A DNA stretch of 38,779 bases, taken from NCBI GenBank assembly GCA_007136425.1, contig SLGY01000067.1, forward strand, positions 1-38,779. Direction: 5' to 3'. Both the position numbers and the translations under genes were made by a program. Below the pieces are notes generated by a model. The model was given only the letters and a program-made list of their open reading frames with translations. It searched no databases and was not told the DNA's origin. Of the stretch, positions 7,427 to 14,915 are shown one piece after another (position 1 is the stretch's first letter; the number at the start of each line of letters is the position of its first letter). Source of the stretch: Kiritimatiellia bacterium. Its GTDB lineage: Bacteria > Verrucomicrobiota > Kiritimatiellia > SLAD01.

Positions 7427-8356
7427 ATGAACCCCCTGGAAATACAATACGATAAGAGCACCCGTTCCGGCATCGTCGCGGTGGTCGGCGCGGCCAATGT
7501 GGGTAAATCCACGCTGATCAACACGATCGTTGGAGAAAAGGTTTCCATTGTCAGTCCCGTGGTACAAACCACGCGGAACGTGATCCGCGCGATCCTCACC
7601 GAGCCGCGCGGTCAGCTGGTGTTCATGGATACGCCCGGCGTACACAAGGCGAAATATGATCTCGGCCGCATGATGAACAAGATGGCCCGGACGGCCGCGG
7701 ACGGGGTGGATGCGGTCCTGCTGGTGCTGGACGCCGCACGACCGCCGCGAGAGGAAGACGAAGGCTGGATGCGCCGCCTGATGCGGCCGGAACAGGAAGC
7801 GCCGGTATTGATCGTTTTGAACAAGGCGGATCGGGGCGCAGAACATGCGCGCGCGTATCGCGAACGGTGGGCGGCTGTGGCCCGGGAAAAGAACTCGGAC
7901 CGCACCGCCGAATGGATGCCGGCATCCGCGTTGACGGGGGACGGCGTGGCGCCTCTCACGGATCGCCTGTTTTCCCTCATGCCCGTCGGGCCGTTGTTGT
8001 TTCCGGATGACGTGTTGACGGATTTTCCGCGTCAATTGAATATGGCCGATGTGGTTCGGGAAAAGTATGCGCGCCGCTTGCAACAAGAGCTGCCACACGA
8101 TTTGGCGGTGTGGATTGAAGGGGTTGAGGAGGAGTCAACGCAATGGACTGCGCGCGGAACGGTTTATGTAAACCGTCATTCGCAGAAAGGAATCGTGTTG
8201 GGCGCTAAAGGGAAATTGTTGAAGACCGTCACCTCGGAAGCGGAACGGGAATTGTCGGAGATGTACGGACGGCGCGTCAAGTTGGTGTTATGGGTGAAGG
8301 TCGAGAAGGACTGGAACCGAAACTATTGGATGTTAAAGAAGCTGGGCTATGCCTGA
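7427..8356 (+). CDS. era: GTPase Era
   Basis: A 309-residue GTPase with P-loop GAANVGKS (21-28), DTPG (68-71), NKAD (132-135) and SAL (167-169), followed by the C-terminal KH RNA-binding domain with RHSQKGIVLGAKGK (~250-263). Era binds the 3' end of 16S rRNA and is needed for 30S subunit maturation. Length and order of motifs are standard. It follows vapC by 39 bp and its stop overlaps the start of the TPR membrane protein by 8 bp, so the two are probably co-transcribed. The Shine-Dalgarno is weak. Confidence 0.95.
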   Translation: MNPLEIQYDKSTRSGIVAVVGAANVGKSTLINTIVGEKVSIVSPVVQTTRNVIRAILTEPRGQLVFMDTPGVHKAKYDLGRMMNKMARTAADGVDAVLLVLDAARPPREEDEGWMRRLMRPEQEAPVLIVLNKADRGAEHARAYRERWAAVAREKNSDRTAEWMPASALTGDGVAPLTDRLFSLMPVGPLLFPDDVLTDFPRQLNMADVVREKYARRLQQELPHDLAVWIEGVEEESTQWTARGTVYVNRHSQKGIVLGAKGKLLKTVTSEAERELSEMYGRRVKLVLWVKVEKDWNRNYWMLKKLGYA

Positions 8357-10112
8357 CGACCCCGCCAACACGCGCGCGCACCGGCGACGCATACTATGGT
8401 CGCTGCTTTTGCTGGTCGCGTTATTCGTCTTGCCCTATATCGGAGGATGGAACTACGCGTTCGTATACGATGATCACGGCCAGATCGTGGAAAATCCGTT
8501 CCTGGAATCCGCGGGGCGCTGGTCCGCCGTACTCCAACTTGAAACGCTGAACGACGGGGCTGTGATCAACGGCCGGCGACCGATGGTCCTGCTTTCATTT
8601 CTGCTGGATCGCGCCCTGTGGGACGACGAACCCGCAGGCTGGCGTTCGAGCAACTATCTCTTCCTGGGTCTATCCACAGTCCTTTTGTATTTGTTGGTGA
8701 TTCGGGTGGTGCGCCGCACGGATCCCGGTCAATCGTGCAACCTGTTCGCTTTCATGGCGGCCCTGCTATTCGCGTGGCATCCGGCCATGGTGGAATCCGT
8801 ACAGGTCTCTGCGTTCCGGCCCGATCTGTTGGTCGTGTTGTTCGGGTTAACGGCCTTGCACGGCGCATTGGGTTTGGCCCCGGCGCGTTCGCCGGTCAAG
8901 CGGGGCGCATACGCACTCTGGGTGCTGGCGGCGATGTGGTTCGCCTTGTTAAGTAAGGAATCAGGTGCGGCGCTGCCCGCGGTCCTGGCCCTGTGCTGGA
9001 TTTGCTTTCCCGGCACACGACCGGGCGCGCGCATGATGGCGAGCTTGTTGCTGGGCGGGTTGCTTCTGATCGGGCTCTTCGCCGTACTGAGCGGCAGACC
9101 GGGCCCGGACGGGACCGAGCCGGCCTCCTTGCAGGCGATCGGAGCCGAATGGAACGGGCGCTCTTTGTTGTTCCCGGACAATCTGCGTACCCTGCCGTGG
9201 TTGTGGTGGTCGTATCTGCGCGTCTTGTTGTGGCCCGTGCCGTTGATTGTGGATCGTGTGATTGAGCCGGTGACGTCATGGGTTTCGTGGCGCTTTATCG
9301 GCGGGATGCTGGTATTGCTCGGGACCGGAGCGTTATGGCTTGTCGCTTACTGGAAGCGATGGGTATGGATCGCTTTCGGCGGTGGCATGATCTTGATCGG
9401 GTTTGCGCCGGTCTCCAATGTCATTCCTCTGTTGAATCCCATGGCGGAACGTTACATGCCGCTGATGATCGCGGGGTTCGCGTTGGTTGCGGCCCGGGTT
9501 CTGGCGGGGACGGGATTGCGCGCAGGGCGCTGGCCAAGGGTGCGTACGAGCGCATTGGCGATTCTGCTTGTCGGCTATTTCGTATTGGGAGCGCTGCGTG
9601 TTCAGGATTTTCGCGATGACGAGACGTTATGGGATCGAACGCTGCGCGACGAACCGCGCAGTGCGCGCGCGCATACGTGGACCGGACTCATCATGCAACG
9701 GCAAGGGCGTTTATCGGAAGCCGTCGAACACTTCGAAAAGGCCCGCGAGTTGAATCCGCACGATCTGACTCCGCTCATCAACAAGGCGATATTATACGGG
9801 CGCCGGAACGACCTGGCCCGGGCGGAAGAGTTGTTGCGGGAGGCTATTGCCATACGTCCCTCGTTTGCGCCGGCGCACTGGAATCTTGCGATGGCGTTGC
9901 AGTTTCAGGGGCGCATGGAAGAGGCGCTGGAGGTGCTGTCCGAAACGTTGCGTCTTGATCCGTATCACATCGATGCGCGCAAGGCGCGAATGGTGTTGCT
10001 GGTCAAGGAGGAGCGCTACCGCGAAGCGCGCGCCGATGCCGAACGGTTGGTCGCCCTCGTTCCAAACGATCCCGAAGCGCGCGCCGCACTTGAACATCTT
10101 GATGGTAAATAG
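8349..10112 (+). CDS. Polytopic membrane TPR protein, GT-C (TMTC/PMT-like) glycosyltransferase family
   Basis: A 587-residue protein with a hydrophobic N-terminal ~450 residues carrying many transmembrane helices, beginning at LLLLVALFVLPYI. An early luminal loop has FVYDDHGQIVENP (~38-50), matching the acidic DD motif of GT-C glycosyltransferases that use lipid-linked sugars. The C-terminal ~130 residues are TPR repeats (ARAHTWTGLIMQRQGRLSEA, AHWNLAMALQFQGRMEEA and more), giving the TMTC-like layout of membrane enzyme plus TPR tail. In this family the function is O-glycosylation of exported proteins, but most bacterial members are untested. It overlaps era by 8 bp. Confidence 0.75.
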   Translation: MPDDPANTRAHRRRILWSLLLLVALFVLPYIGGWNYAFVYDDHGQIVENPFLESAGRWSAVLQLETLNDGAVINGRRPMVLLSFLLDRALWDDEPAGWRSSNYLFLGLSTVLLYLLVIRVVRRTDPGQSCNLFAFMAALLFAWHPAMVESVQVSAFRPDLLVVLFGLTALHGALGLAPARSPVKRGAYALWVLAAMWFALLSKESGAALPAVLALCWICFPGTRPGARMMASLLLGGLLLIGLFAVLSGRPGPDGTEPASLQAIGAEWNGRSLLFPDNLRTLPWLWWSYLRVLLWPVPLIVDRVIEPVTSWVSWRFIGGMLVLLGTGALWLVAYWKRWVWIAFGGGMILIGFAPVSNVIPLLNPMAERYMPLMIAGFALVAARVLAGTGLRAGRWPRVRTSALAILLVGYFVLGALRVQDFRDDETLWDRTLRDEPRSARAHTWTGLIMQRQGRLSEAVEHFEKARELNPHDLTPLINKAILYGRRNDLARAEELLREAIAIRPSFAPAHWNLAMALQFQGRMEEALEVLSETLRLDPYHIDARKARMVLLVKEERYREARADAERLVALVPNDPEARAALEHLDGK

Positions 10113-10200
10113 GACCTTGTTCTGTCTATTCTCGTAGAGAAAGCAAACAGCACCGTCATCCGGTTAAGAATGTATCCGCCGATTAAAAGGAGTTTGTAAC

Positions 10201-11268
10201 ATGAATAAGCGAAGTCTGAATTTCTTGAAGAGCCTGATCGAGAGTGTCAGCCCGTCCGGTTATGAGGATGAGGCGGCGCGGATCTGGCAGGAGGAAGCGC
10301 GCGCCTTCGCGTCGGATATCCGGCGCGACTCGCACGGAAACAGCGATGCCGTGATCAATCCGGGCGGAACCCCGCGCATCATGTTGTCAGGGCACTATGA
10401 CGAGATCGGGTTCGTAGTAAGTCATATCAGCGATGAGGGCTTCTTGTGGATTCAACCGGTAGGGGGCTGGGATCCGCAGATTCCGCAAGGGCAGCATGTC
10501 ACGATACGCGGACGTAAAGGGCACGCGCACGGCGTGCTCGGGAAATGTCCCATTCATTTACTGAAAGAAGAACAGCGCAATAAGGTCACCAAGTTGGACG
10601 CGCAGTGGGTGGATATCGGCGCGTCCGGAAGGAAACAGGCGGAAAAACTGGTTTCCGTCGGCGATCCGCTCGTCATTGCGCAGGGCTTCAATCGTCTTGA
10701 AAACAATCTGGTTGCCGGTCGCGGCTTCGACAACCGGGCGGGGGCGTTTGCCGTGTTGGAGGCGGCGCGTATTCTGTCCAAACTGAAGCCGAAAGCGGAA
10801 ATCCACGCCGTGGCGACCGTGCAGGAAGAGATTGGCCTGCGCGGAGCGCGCACGGCGGCCTACGGAATCGATCCGCACGTGGGTATTGCCGTGGATGTCA
10901 CCTTTGCCACGGACTATCCGTCGATGTCGGAAGCGGTCAAGAAATACGGGAAGGTCGAGGTCGGCAAGGGCGTGGTGATTACGCGCGGACCGAATATCAA
11001 TCCGAAACTCTTCGATCTGATGGTGGACACGGCGCGGAAAGAGAAGATCCGATACCAGATCAATGTGGAATCGCGCGCCACCGGTACGGACGCCAACGCC
11101 ATTCAGGTCAATCGCGCCGGTGTGGCGACGGGGCTACTCAATATCCCGAATCGCTACATGCATACGCCGTGCGAAGTGGTGAGTCTGGATGATCTCGCGG
11201 GGACGGCGGAACTAATGGCGCGCACGTGCGCGCGGATCACCGATAAGACGAACTTCATCCCGTTCTAA
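10201..11268 (+). CDS. M42 family metallo-aminopeptidase
   Basis: A 355-residue M42 peptidase. The co-catalytic metal ligands and catalytic acid are visible: H65 and D67 (GHYDEIGF), D177 (FDNRAGA), E209-E210 (TVQEEIGLRGA), D232 (VDVTFATD) and H321 (YMHTPCE). M42 enzymes form dodecameric tetrahedral shells that trim peptides in the cytoplasm. The relatives annotated as endoglucanase are a historical mislabel. The start is supported by AAGGAG eight bases upstream. trmJ follows after 14 bp, so the two probably share a transcript. Confidence 0.92.
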   Translation: MNKRSLNFLKSLIESVSPSGYEDEAARIWQEEARAFASDIRRDSHGNSDAVINPGGTPRIMLSGHYDEIGFVVSHISDEGFLWIQPVGGWDPQIPQGQHVTIRGRKGHAHGVLGKCPIHLLKEEQRNKVTKLDAQWVDIGASGRKQAEKLVSVGDPLVIAQGFNRLENNLVAGRGFDNRAGAFAVLEAARILSKLKPKAEIHAVATVQEEIGLRGARTAAYGIDPHVGIAVDVTFATDYPSMSEAVKKYGKVEVGKGVVITRGPNINPKLFDLMVDTARKEKIRYQINVESRATGTDANAIQVNRAGVATGLLNIPNRYMHTPCEVVSLDDLAGTAELMARTCARITDKTNFIPF

Positions 11269-11282
11269 TTCGGTCCCGACGC

Positions 11283-12029
11283 GTGAAAGCCTTGCAAAAC
11301 ATCCGGGTGGTGTTGGTTCGGCCCATATACGGCGGGAACGTGGGGTCGGTGTGCCGGGCGATGATGAACATGGGCTTGTCCGACCTCGCCATTGCCGAGC
11401 CGCGCGATGCGTTCAATGACTTTGATGCGGGCAAATGGGCGTACCGTGCACGCGCTATCTGGGACGAAAGGAAGGAGTTCCCCTCGTTAAAGGACGCCGT
11501 GGCCGATTGCCGACTTGTTGCGGGCGCTTCCGTGCGCGAGGGCCTGTATCGCCGTCACGCCAGGACGCCGCGCGAATGGGCGCCGACCCTCCTGGACACG
11601 GCGCGCGAGGGGCGGGTGGCCTTGGTCTTCGGCCCGGAGGATAACGGGTTGAGCAACGAAGATCTGGCTTCGTGCACGCAGTTGATCCGTATCCCGTCAA
11701 CGGACGCGTATCCTTCGCTTAATCTTTCGCATGCGGTGATGGTGTGCGCATACGAAATCTATCTGGCGTCGGGGACGTATTCGGCTCGCGGCGAAGGTGC
11801 GCCGGAAGCTTCCATGGAGGCGCGCGAACGGATGTTTGCCATGTGGCGGGAGGCCTTGCTGAAGATTGGGTTTATGGAAGAGGAAAAGGCGGATCATATG
11901 ATGATGGCCGTGCGTCGTATCCTGTCGCGCGGCAAGCTGACGGAAATCGATGCGCGCATTCTGATGGGCATTGCGCGCCAAACACGCTGGTATGCCGAAC
12001 ACGGACGTGAATTGCCGCACGACCCCTGA
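11283..12029 (+). CDS. trmJ: TrmJ-like SPOUT RNA 2'-O-methyltransferase
   Basis: A 248-residue SpoU/TrmH-superfamily protein. N-terminal IRVVLVRPIYGGNVGSVCRA (motif 1), GPEDNGLSNEDL near 117-128 (motif 2) and IPSTDAYPSLNLSHAV near 137-152 (motif 3) form the knotted SAM site. The extra C-terminal ~80 residues match TrmJ rather than TrmL; TrmJ methylates position 32 of tRNA anticodon loops. The start is GTG at 11283 because the conserved N-terminus begins at once (KALQNIRVVL). It lies directly after the M42 peptidase gene. Confidence 0.85.
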   Translation: MKALQNIRVVLVRPIYGGNVGSVCRAMMNMGLSDLAIAEPRDAFNDFDAGKWAYRARAIWDERKEFPSLKDAVADCRLVAGASVREGLYRRHARTPREWAPTLLDTAREGRVALVFGPEDNGLSNEDLASCTQLIRIPSTDAYPSLNLSHAVMVCAYEIYLASGTYSARGEGAPEASMEARERMFAMWREALLKIGFMEEEKADHMMMAVRRILSRGKLTEIDARILMGIARQTRWYAEHGRELPHDP

Positions 12030-12139
12030 AAACCGGCTAAGTCCTCGAGGTCATGGGACGACGCAGCGCGAAAAGGAAGAGCCCGTCTGTATGACGAAAA
12101 TGCTTGTTAATCGCAGGGTGTTTGCCAAAAGATTCGGTC

Positions 12140-12523
12140 ATGAAACCATCCGACGTACTCGAACAATGGATTGAGCATCTCAATCAGGGGCAGATCCATG
12201 AAGCCGCCGCGATGTATGCAGAACATGCGACGTTGTGTCCAACGTTTTCGGCAAGAATGCTGAAAACGCCGGCAGATCGCCTGCACTATTTTGAGCTATT
12301 GGCGCAAAAGCCGAATTTGAGCGTATCGCAGCATGCGCGCTCTCAACATGTCTATGAACATAACGAGTCGATGGCGACGTTGAGCGGGATATACACGTTC
12401 AAGTTCGATGTCGATGATACGCCACTCACCTTCGAGGCTCGTTACACCTTCGTGGTGGACACAGGGCAGTCCGCTCCCATCCTGCATCATCATTCGAGTC
12501 AAATCCCGCGCGGCATGGTTTAG
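12140..12523 (+). CDS. NTF2-like (SnoaL/SgcJ-type) small protein
   Basis: About 127 residues beginning MKPSDVLEQWIEHLNQGQIH, a helix typical of NTF2-like proteins that form a cone-shaped pocket. Later strands include ATLSGIYTFKF and FEARYTFVVD, and the protein ends in a His-rich HHHSSQIP segment often seen in the association-domain/SgcJ group. The frame extends 12 codons upstream to an ATG at 12104, but family length favours 12140. No clear Shine-Dalgarno is present for either. The function cannot be assigned. Its stop codon falls inside the left arm of an inverted repeat (12521 onward). Confidence 0.6.
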   Translation: MKPSDVLEQWIEHLNQGQIHEAAAMYAEHATLCPTFSARMLKTPADRLHYFELLAQKPNLSVSQHARSQHVYEHNESMATLSGIYTFKFDVDDTPLTFEARYTFVVDTGQSAPILHHHSSQIPRGMV

Positions 12524-12671
12524 AACAGTTTAAGAAATTCTGTAGCCGCGCTGGCATGCCGCGCCGTAGTCCCCTTGGGACGAAGGCGGGTAACAGCGTG
12601 GAAGCGGTATCCGGCGGTCAATCTGTCCACCGTCTTACGACGGCGGCTACGCCTTTGTTTAAACTGCTCTA
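12521..12671. repeat. MITE-like element with ~29-bp imperfect terminal inverted repeats
   Basis: The left arm at 12521-12549 (TAGAACAGTTTAA...GTAGCCGC) and the right arm at 12643-12671 (GCGGCTAC...TTTAAACTGCTCTA) are inverted copies with roughly 7 mismatches in 29. Inside is a small hairpin around GTCCC-CTT-GGGAC (near 12568-12580). The element is about 150 bp with no coding capacity, and its left end supplies the stop codon of the NTF2-like gene. Confidence 0.6.
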
Positions 12672-12701
12672 GAGCAGATTGATCGTGGGCGTCGTCGTAA
12701 G

Positions 12702-12810
12702 GGCGTGTTGATTTGTTCCGAGATCAAGGGTGTCAACCGGCGATCCGTAAGCGGACGCCCCGAAATACGAAGGCTTATCCGCATTGTAGGGCCGTCGCTT
12801 GCGACGCGCC
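12702..12810 (+). repeat. Truncated copy of the GGCGTGTTG palindromic element
   Basis: It begins GGCGTGTTGATTTGTTCC, matching the terminal repeat of the full element at 30543-30669. It ends with a 26-bp block (12785-12810, containing GTCGCTTGCGAC) identical to 30625-30650. The distance from the left end to that block is 83 bp here and 82 bp there. The right terminal repeat is missing, so this copy has lost its 3' end. It lies ~120 bp before the P-type ATPase start. Confidence 0.6.
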
Positions 12811-12930
12811 TGCCGCTTTTCTCTGTCCCCGCACGCTCGAACTGTGCTATTTTCCGCTTGGCATGGGGGCAGCCCGTTCATATGTTTCGTCGTTGAGGAG
12901 AGCTCGAATCCAATACAGTAAGGGGTACGC

Positions 12931-14898
12931 ATGAATTCATCGGCCGATAATGATTCTGACCGGAGCCGTTTCTCCGGGGAGGTAGAACAAGCCGAAAGTC
13001 GGTTTGCGTTGATGGGTTCGCTCCCCCGCATGCTGGTTATCCTGGCCCTGCTGATCGTTTCCGGAACGTTGTATATCCTGCAAGGTGCGGAGCTGTATGC
13101 GTGGCCGGCGCCGCTTTATATCGGGATTAACGGCCTCATTATCCTGCTCGGATTGCCGCCGGTCCTCTACAGGGCCATGCGTCAGACCTTCGGGGAAGGA
13201 CGGCTGACCACGGATTTGCTGATGACCGTGGTGATTGTCTGCGCCGCCGCGACCGGGCTCCTGTTGGAGGCCGCGCTGGTCGTCCTGATTGCCACGGTCA
13301 GCGAATGGCTGGAACGCACCGCGCATAGCAAGGTGGGCAGCCTGTCGCAATCCTTTACCATCTCCGGGACTCATGTCGTGCACGTCCGGGAAGGGGAAAA
13401 GACGGTCGACCGCCCGCTCGAAGAAGTCGCTCCGGGTCAGACCCTGGTCGTAAACGAAGGGGAAACCGTGCCGGCGGACGGTCATATCGCCTTTGGCAAC
13501 GCGCAGGTTTCCGAAGCCGCCATAACGGGGGAGTCCTCGTTCCATCCGAAAGCCGAAGGCGACGAATTATTTGCGGGCAGTGTGGTTCAGCACGGGTTCG
13601 TGGAAATGAAAATTGATAAGCGCGGTGCGGACACCTTGCTGGCCCAGGTTGAAGAGTCGGTACGCAAGGCCTCGCGCGTCCGGACCGACACGGAGATCCT
13701 GGTGGACCGCATTACGGCCGTGCTCATCCCGTTGATCCTGGCTGCGGGCTTGGGGGTTTTCCTGTTCCATTATCTGACCGCGCCCGACAAGACGCCGGAG
13801 GTGCTGCGCGCCGCTTTACGTATTGCCATGACGGTGGTCGTGGTGGCGTCGCCATCCGCGCTGGCTTTAGCGGCGCCGACATCGGTCTGGGTGGGCCTGC
13901 GCCGTGCCGCGCATCGTGGCGTGTTGTTCCTGAACGGGCGCATCCTGGAACAGTTGGCGGGGATTCGAACGCTGTTGATCGATAAGACCGGCACCCTGAC
14001 CGCGGGCCGTCCGCAGGTGGTGGATGTCTGCGGCTTCAGCGGCGTATCCGAACAAGAAGTGCTGGAAGCCGCCTTGTTTGTGGAACGGCATTCGGACCAT
14101 CCGCTGGCGAAGACCATTACGGCCTATGGCGAAGACAAAGTCGGCGCAACGGACAAGCCGGATAAGTTCTTTGAGTTCGAAGGCGGAGGAGCATGCGGCA
14201 TCAAAGGGGAACGTCACATCAAGGTCGGCGCCATGTGGCTGATGGAGGACGGCCGCGAATTTACCGATGAAATGCTCAAGTGGATCGAGGAATCAAAGGA
14301 AGCGGGACGTACCTGCGTGTTGGTGGCGGACAAGACCCGCCTGCTCGGAGGCATCGCGTTCGAGGACTCCATGCGGCCGGAAGCCAAGACTGTGATGCAA
14401 CGATTGCGCAAGCTCGGTATCAAGAAGATGGTTATGCTGACGGGCGACGGCGCGAAAGCGGCGCACCAGATCGCCGTGGATCTCGGTATGAACGAATACG
14501 TCGCCGAATGCATGCCCGACACGAAGCTTCATCGCGTTAAAAAGGAACAAGACCGCGCCGCCGGCGGCGTGGCCATGGTCGGAGACGGCATCAACGACGC
14601 GCCCGCCCTCGCCAAGGCCGATGTCGGCATTTCCATGGGCGCCATGGGCACGGACCTGGCCGTGGCTGCTTCGCAGGTGACGTTGCTGAAAGACGATCTT
14701 GAATCCCTGTACGACGCGTTCGCCGTCAGCCGACGGCTCGTGACCAGTATCGGGGTAAACATCTTTCTCGCCTGTACGCTGGGACTTGTACTTGTCGTGC
14801 TTGCCGCGATGGGGCAGATCAACCTCTTGACCGGCGCCATCCTGCAACAGCTCATTGCCATTATCATCGCCGTCAACGCCGGCTTGTTCGCGCGTTGA
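12931..14898 (+). CDS. P1B-like heavy-metal P-type ATPase lacking the CPx motif
   Basis: A 655-residue P-type ATPase. TGES (199-202) is the actuator loop, DKTGT with the phosphorylated D351 follows, SDHP (388-391) is the P1B-specific nucleotide-domain motif, and GDGIND (551-556) closes the P domain. Eight membrane segments are expected; there is no N-terminal metal-binding (HMA) domain. The transport-site motif of transmembrane helix 6, usually CPC, CPH or SPC, reads SPS (307-309). The last helices have GAILQQLIAIIIAVN where P1B-4 pumps have an HEG-type motif. Phosphorylation chemistry looks intact but the metal-ligating cysteines are gone, so the ion is unknown. Two palindromic repeats occupy the upstream region. 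Confidence 0.85.
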   Translation: MNSSADNDSDRSRFSGEVEQAESRFALMGSLPRMLVILALLIVSGTLYILQGAELYAWPAPLYIGINGLIILLGLPPVLYRAMRQTFGEGRLTTDLLMTVVIVCAAATGLLLEAALVVLIATVSEWLERTAHSKVGSLSQSFTISGTHVVHVREGEKTVDRPLEEVAPGQTLVVNEGETVPADGHIAFGNAQVSEAAITGESSFHPKAEGDELFAGSVVQHGFVEMKIDKRGADTLLAQVEESVRKASRVRTDTEILVDRITAVLIPLILAAGLGVFLFHYLTAPDKTPEVLRAALRIAMTVVVVASPSALALAAPTSVWVGLRRAAHRGVLFLNGRILEQLAGIRTLLIDKTGTLTAGRPQVVDVCGFSGVSEQEVLEAALFVERHSDHPLAKTITAYGEDKVGATDKPDKFFEFEGGGACGIKGERHIKVGAMWLMEDGREFTDEMLKWIEESKEAGRTCVLVADKTRLLGGIAFEDSMRPEAKTVMQRLRKLGIKKMVMLTGDGAKAAHQIAVDLGMNEYVAECMPDTKLHRVKKEQDRAAGGVAMVGDGINDAPALAKADVGISMGAMGTDLAVAASQVTLLKDDLESLYDAFAVSRRLVTSIGVNIFLACTLGLVLVVLAAMGQINLLTGAILQQLIAIIIAVNAGLFAR

Positions 14899-14915
14899 TA
14901 CGCGCCCGGCGACGT

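Noticed and set aside
6749-8098. 449-codon minus-strand open frame over vapBC and era
   Set aside because: Shadow of well-supported plus-strand genes, rich in His/Arg and without motifs.
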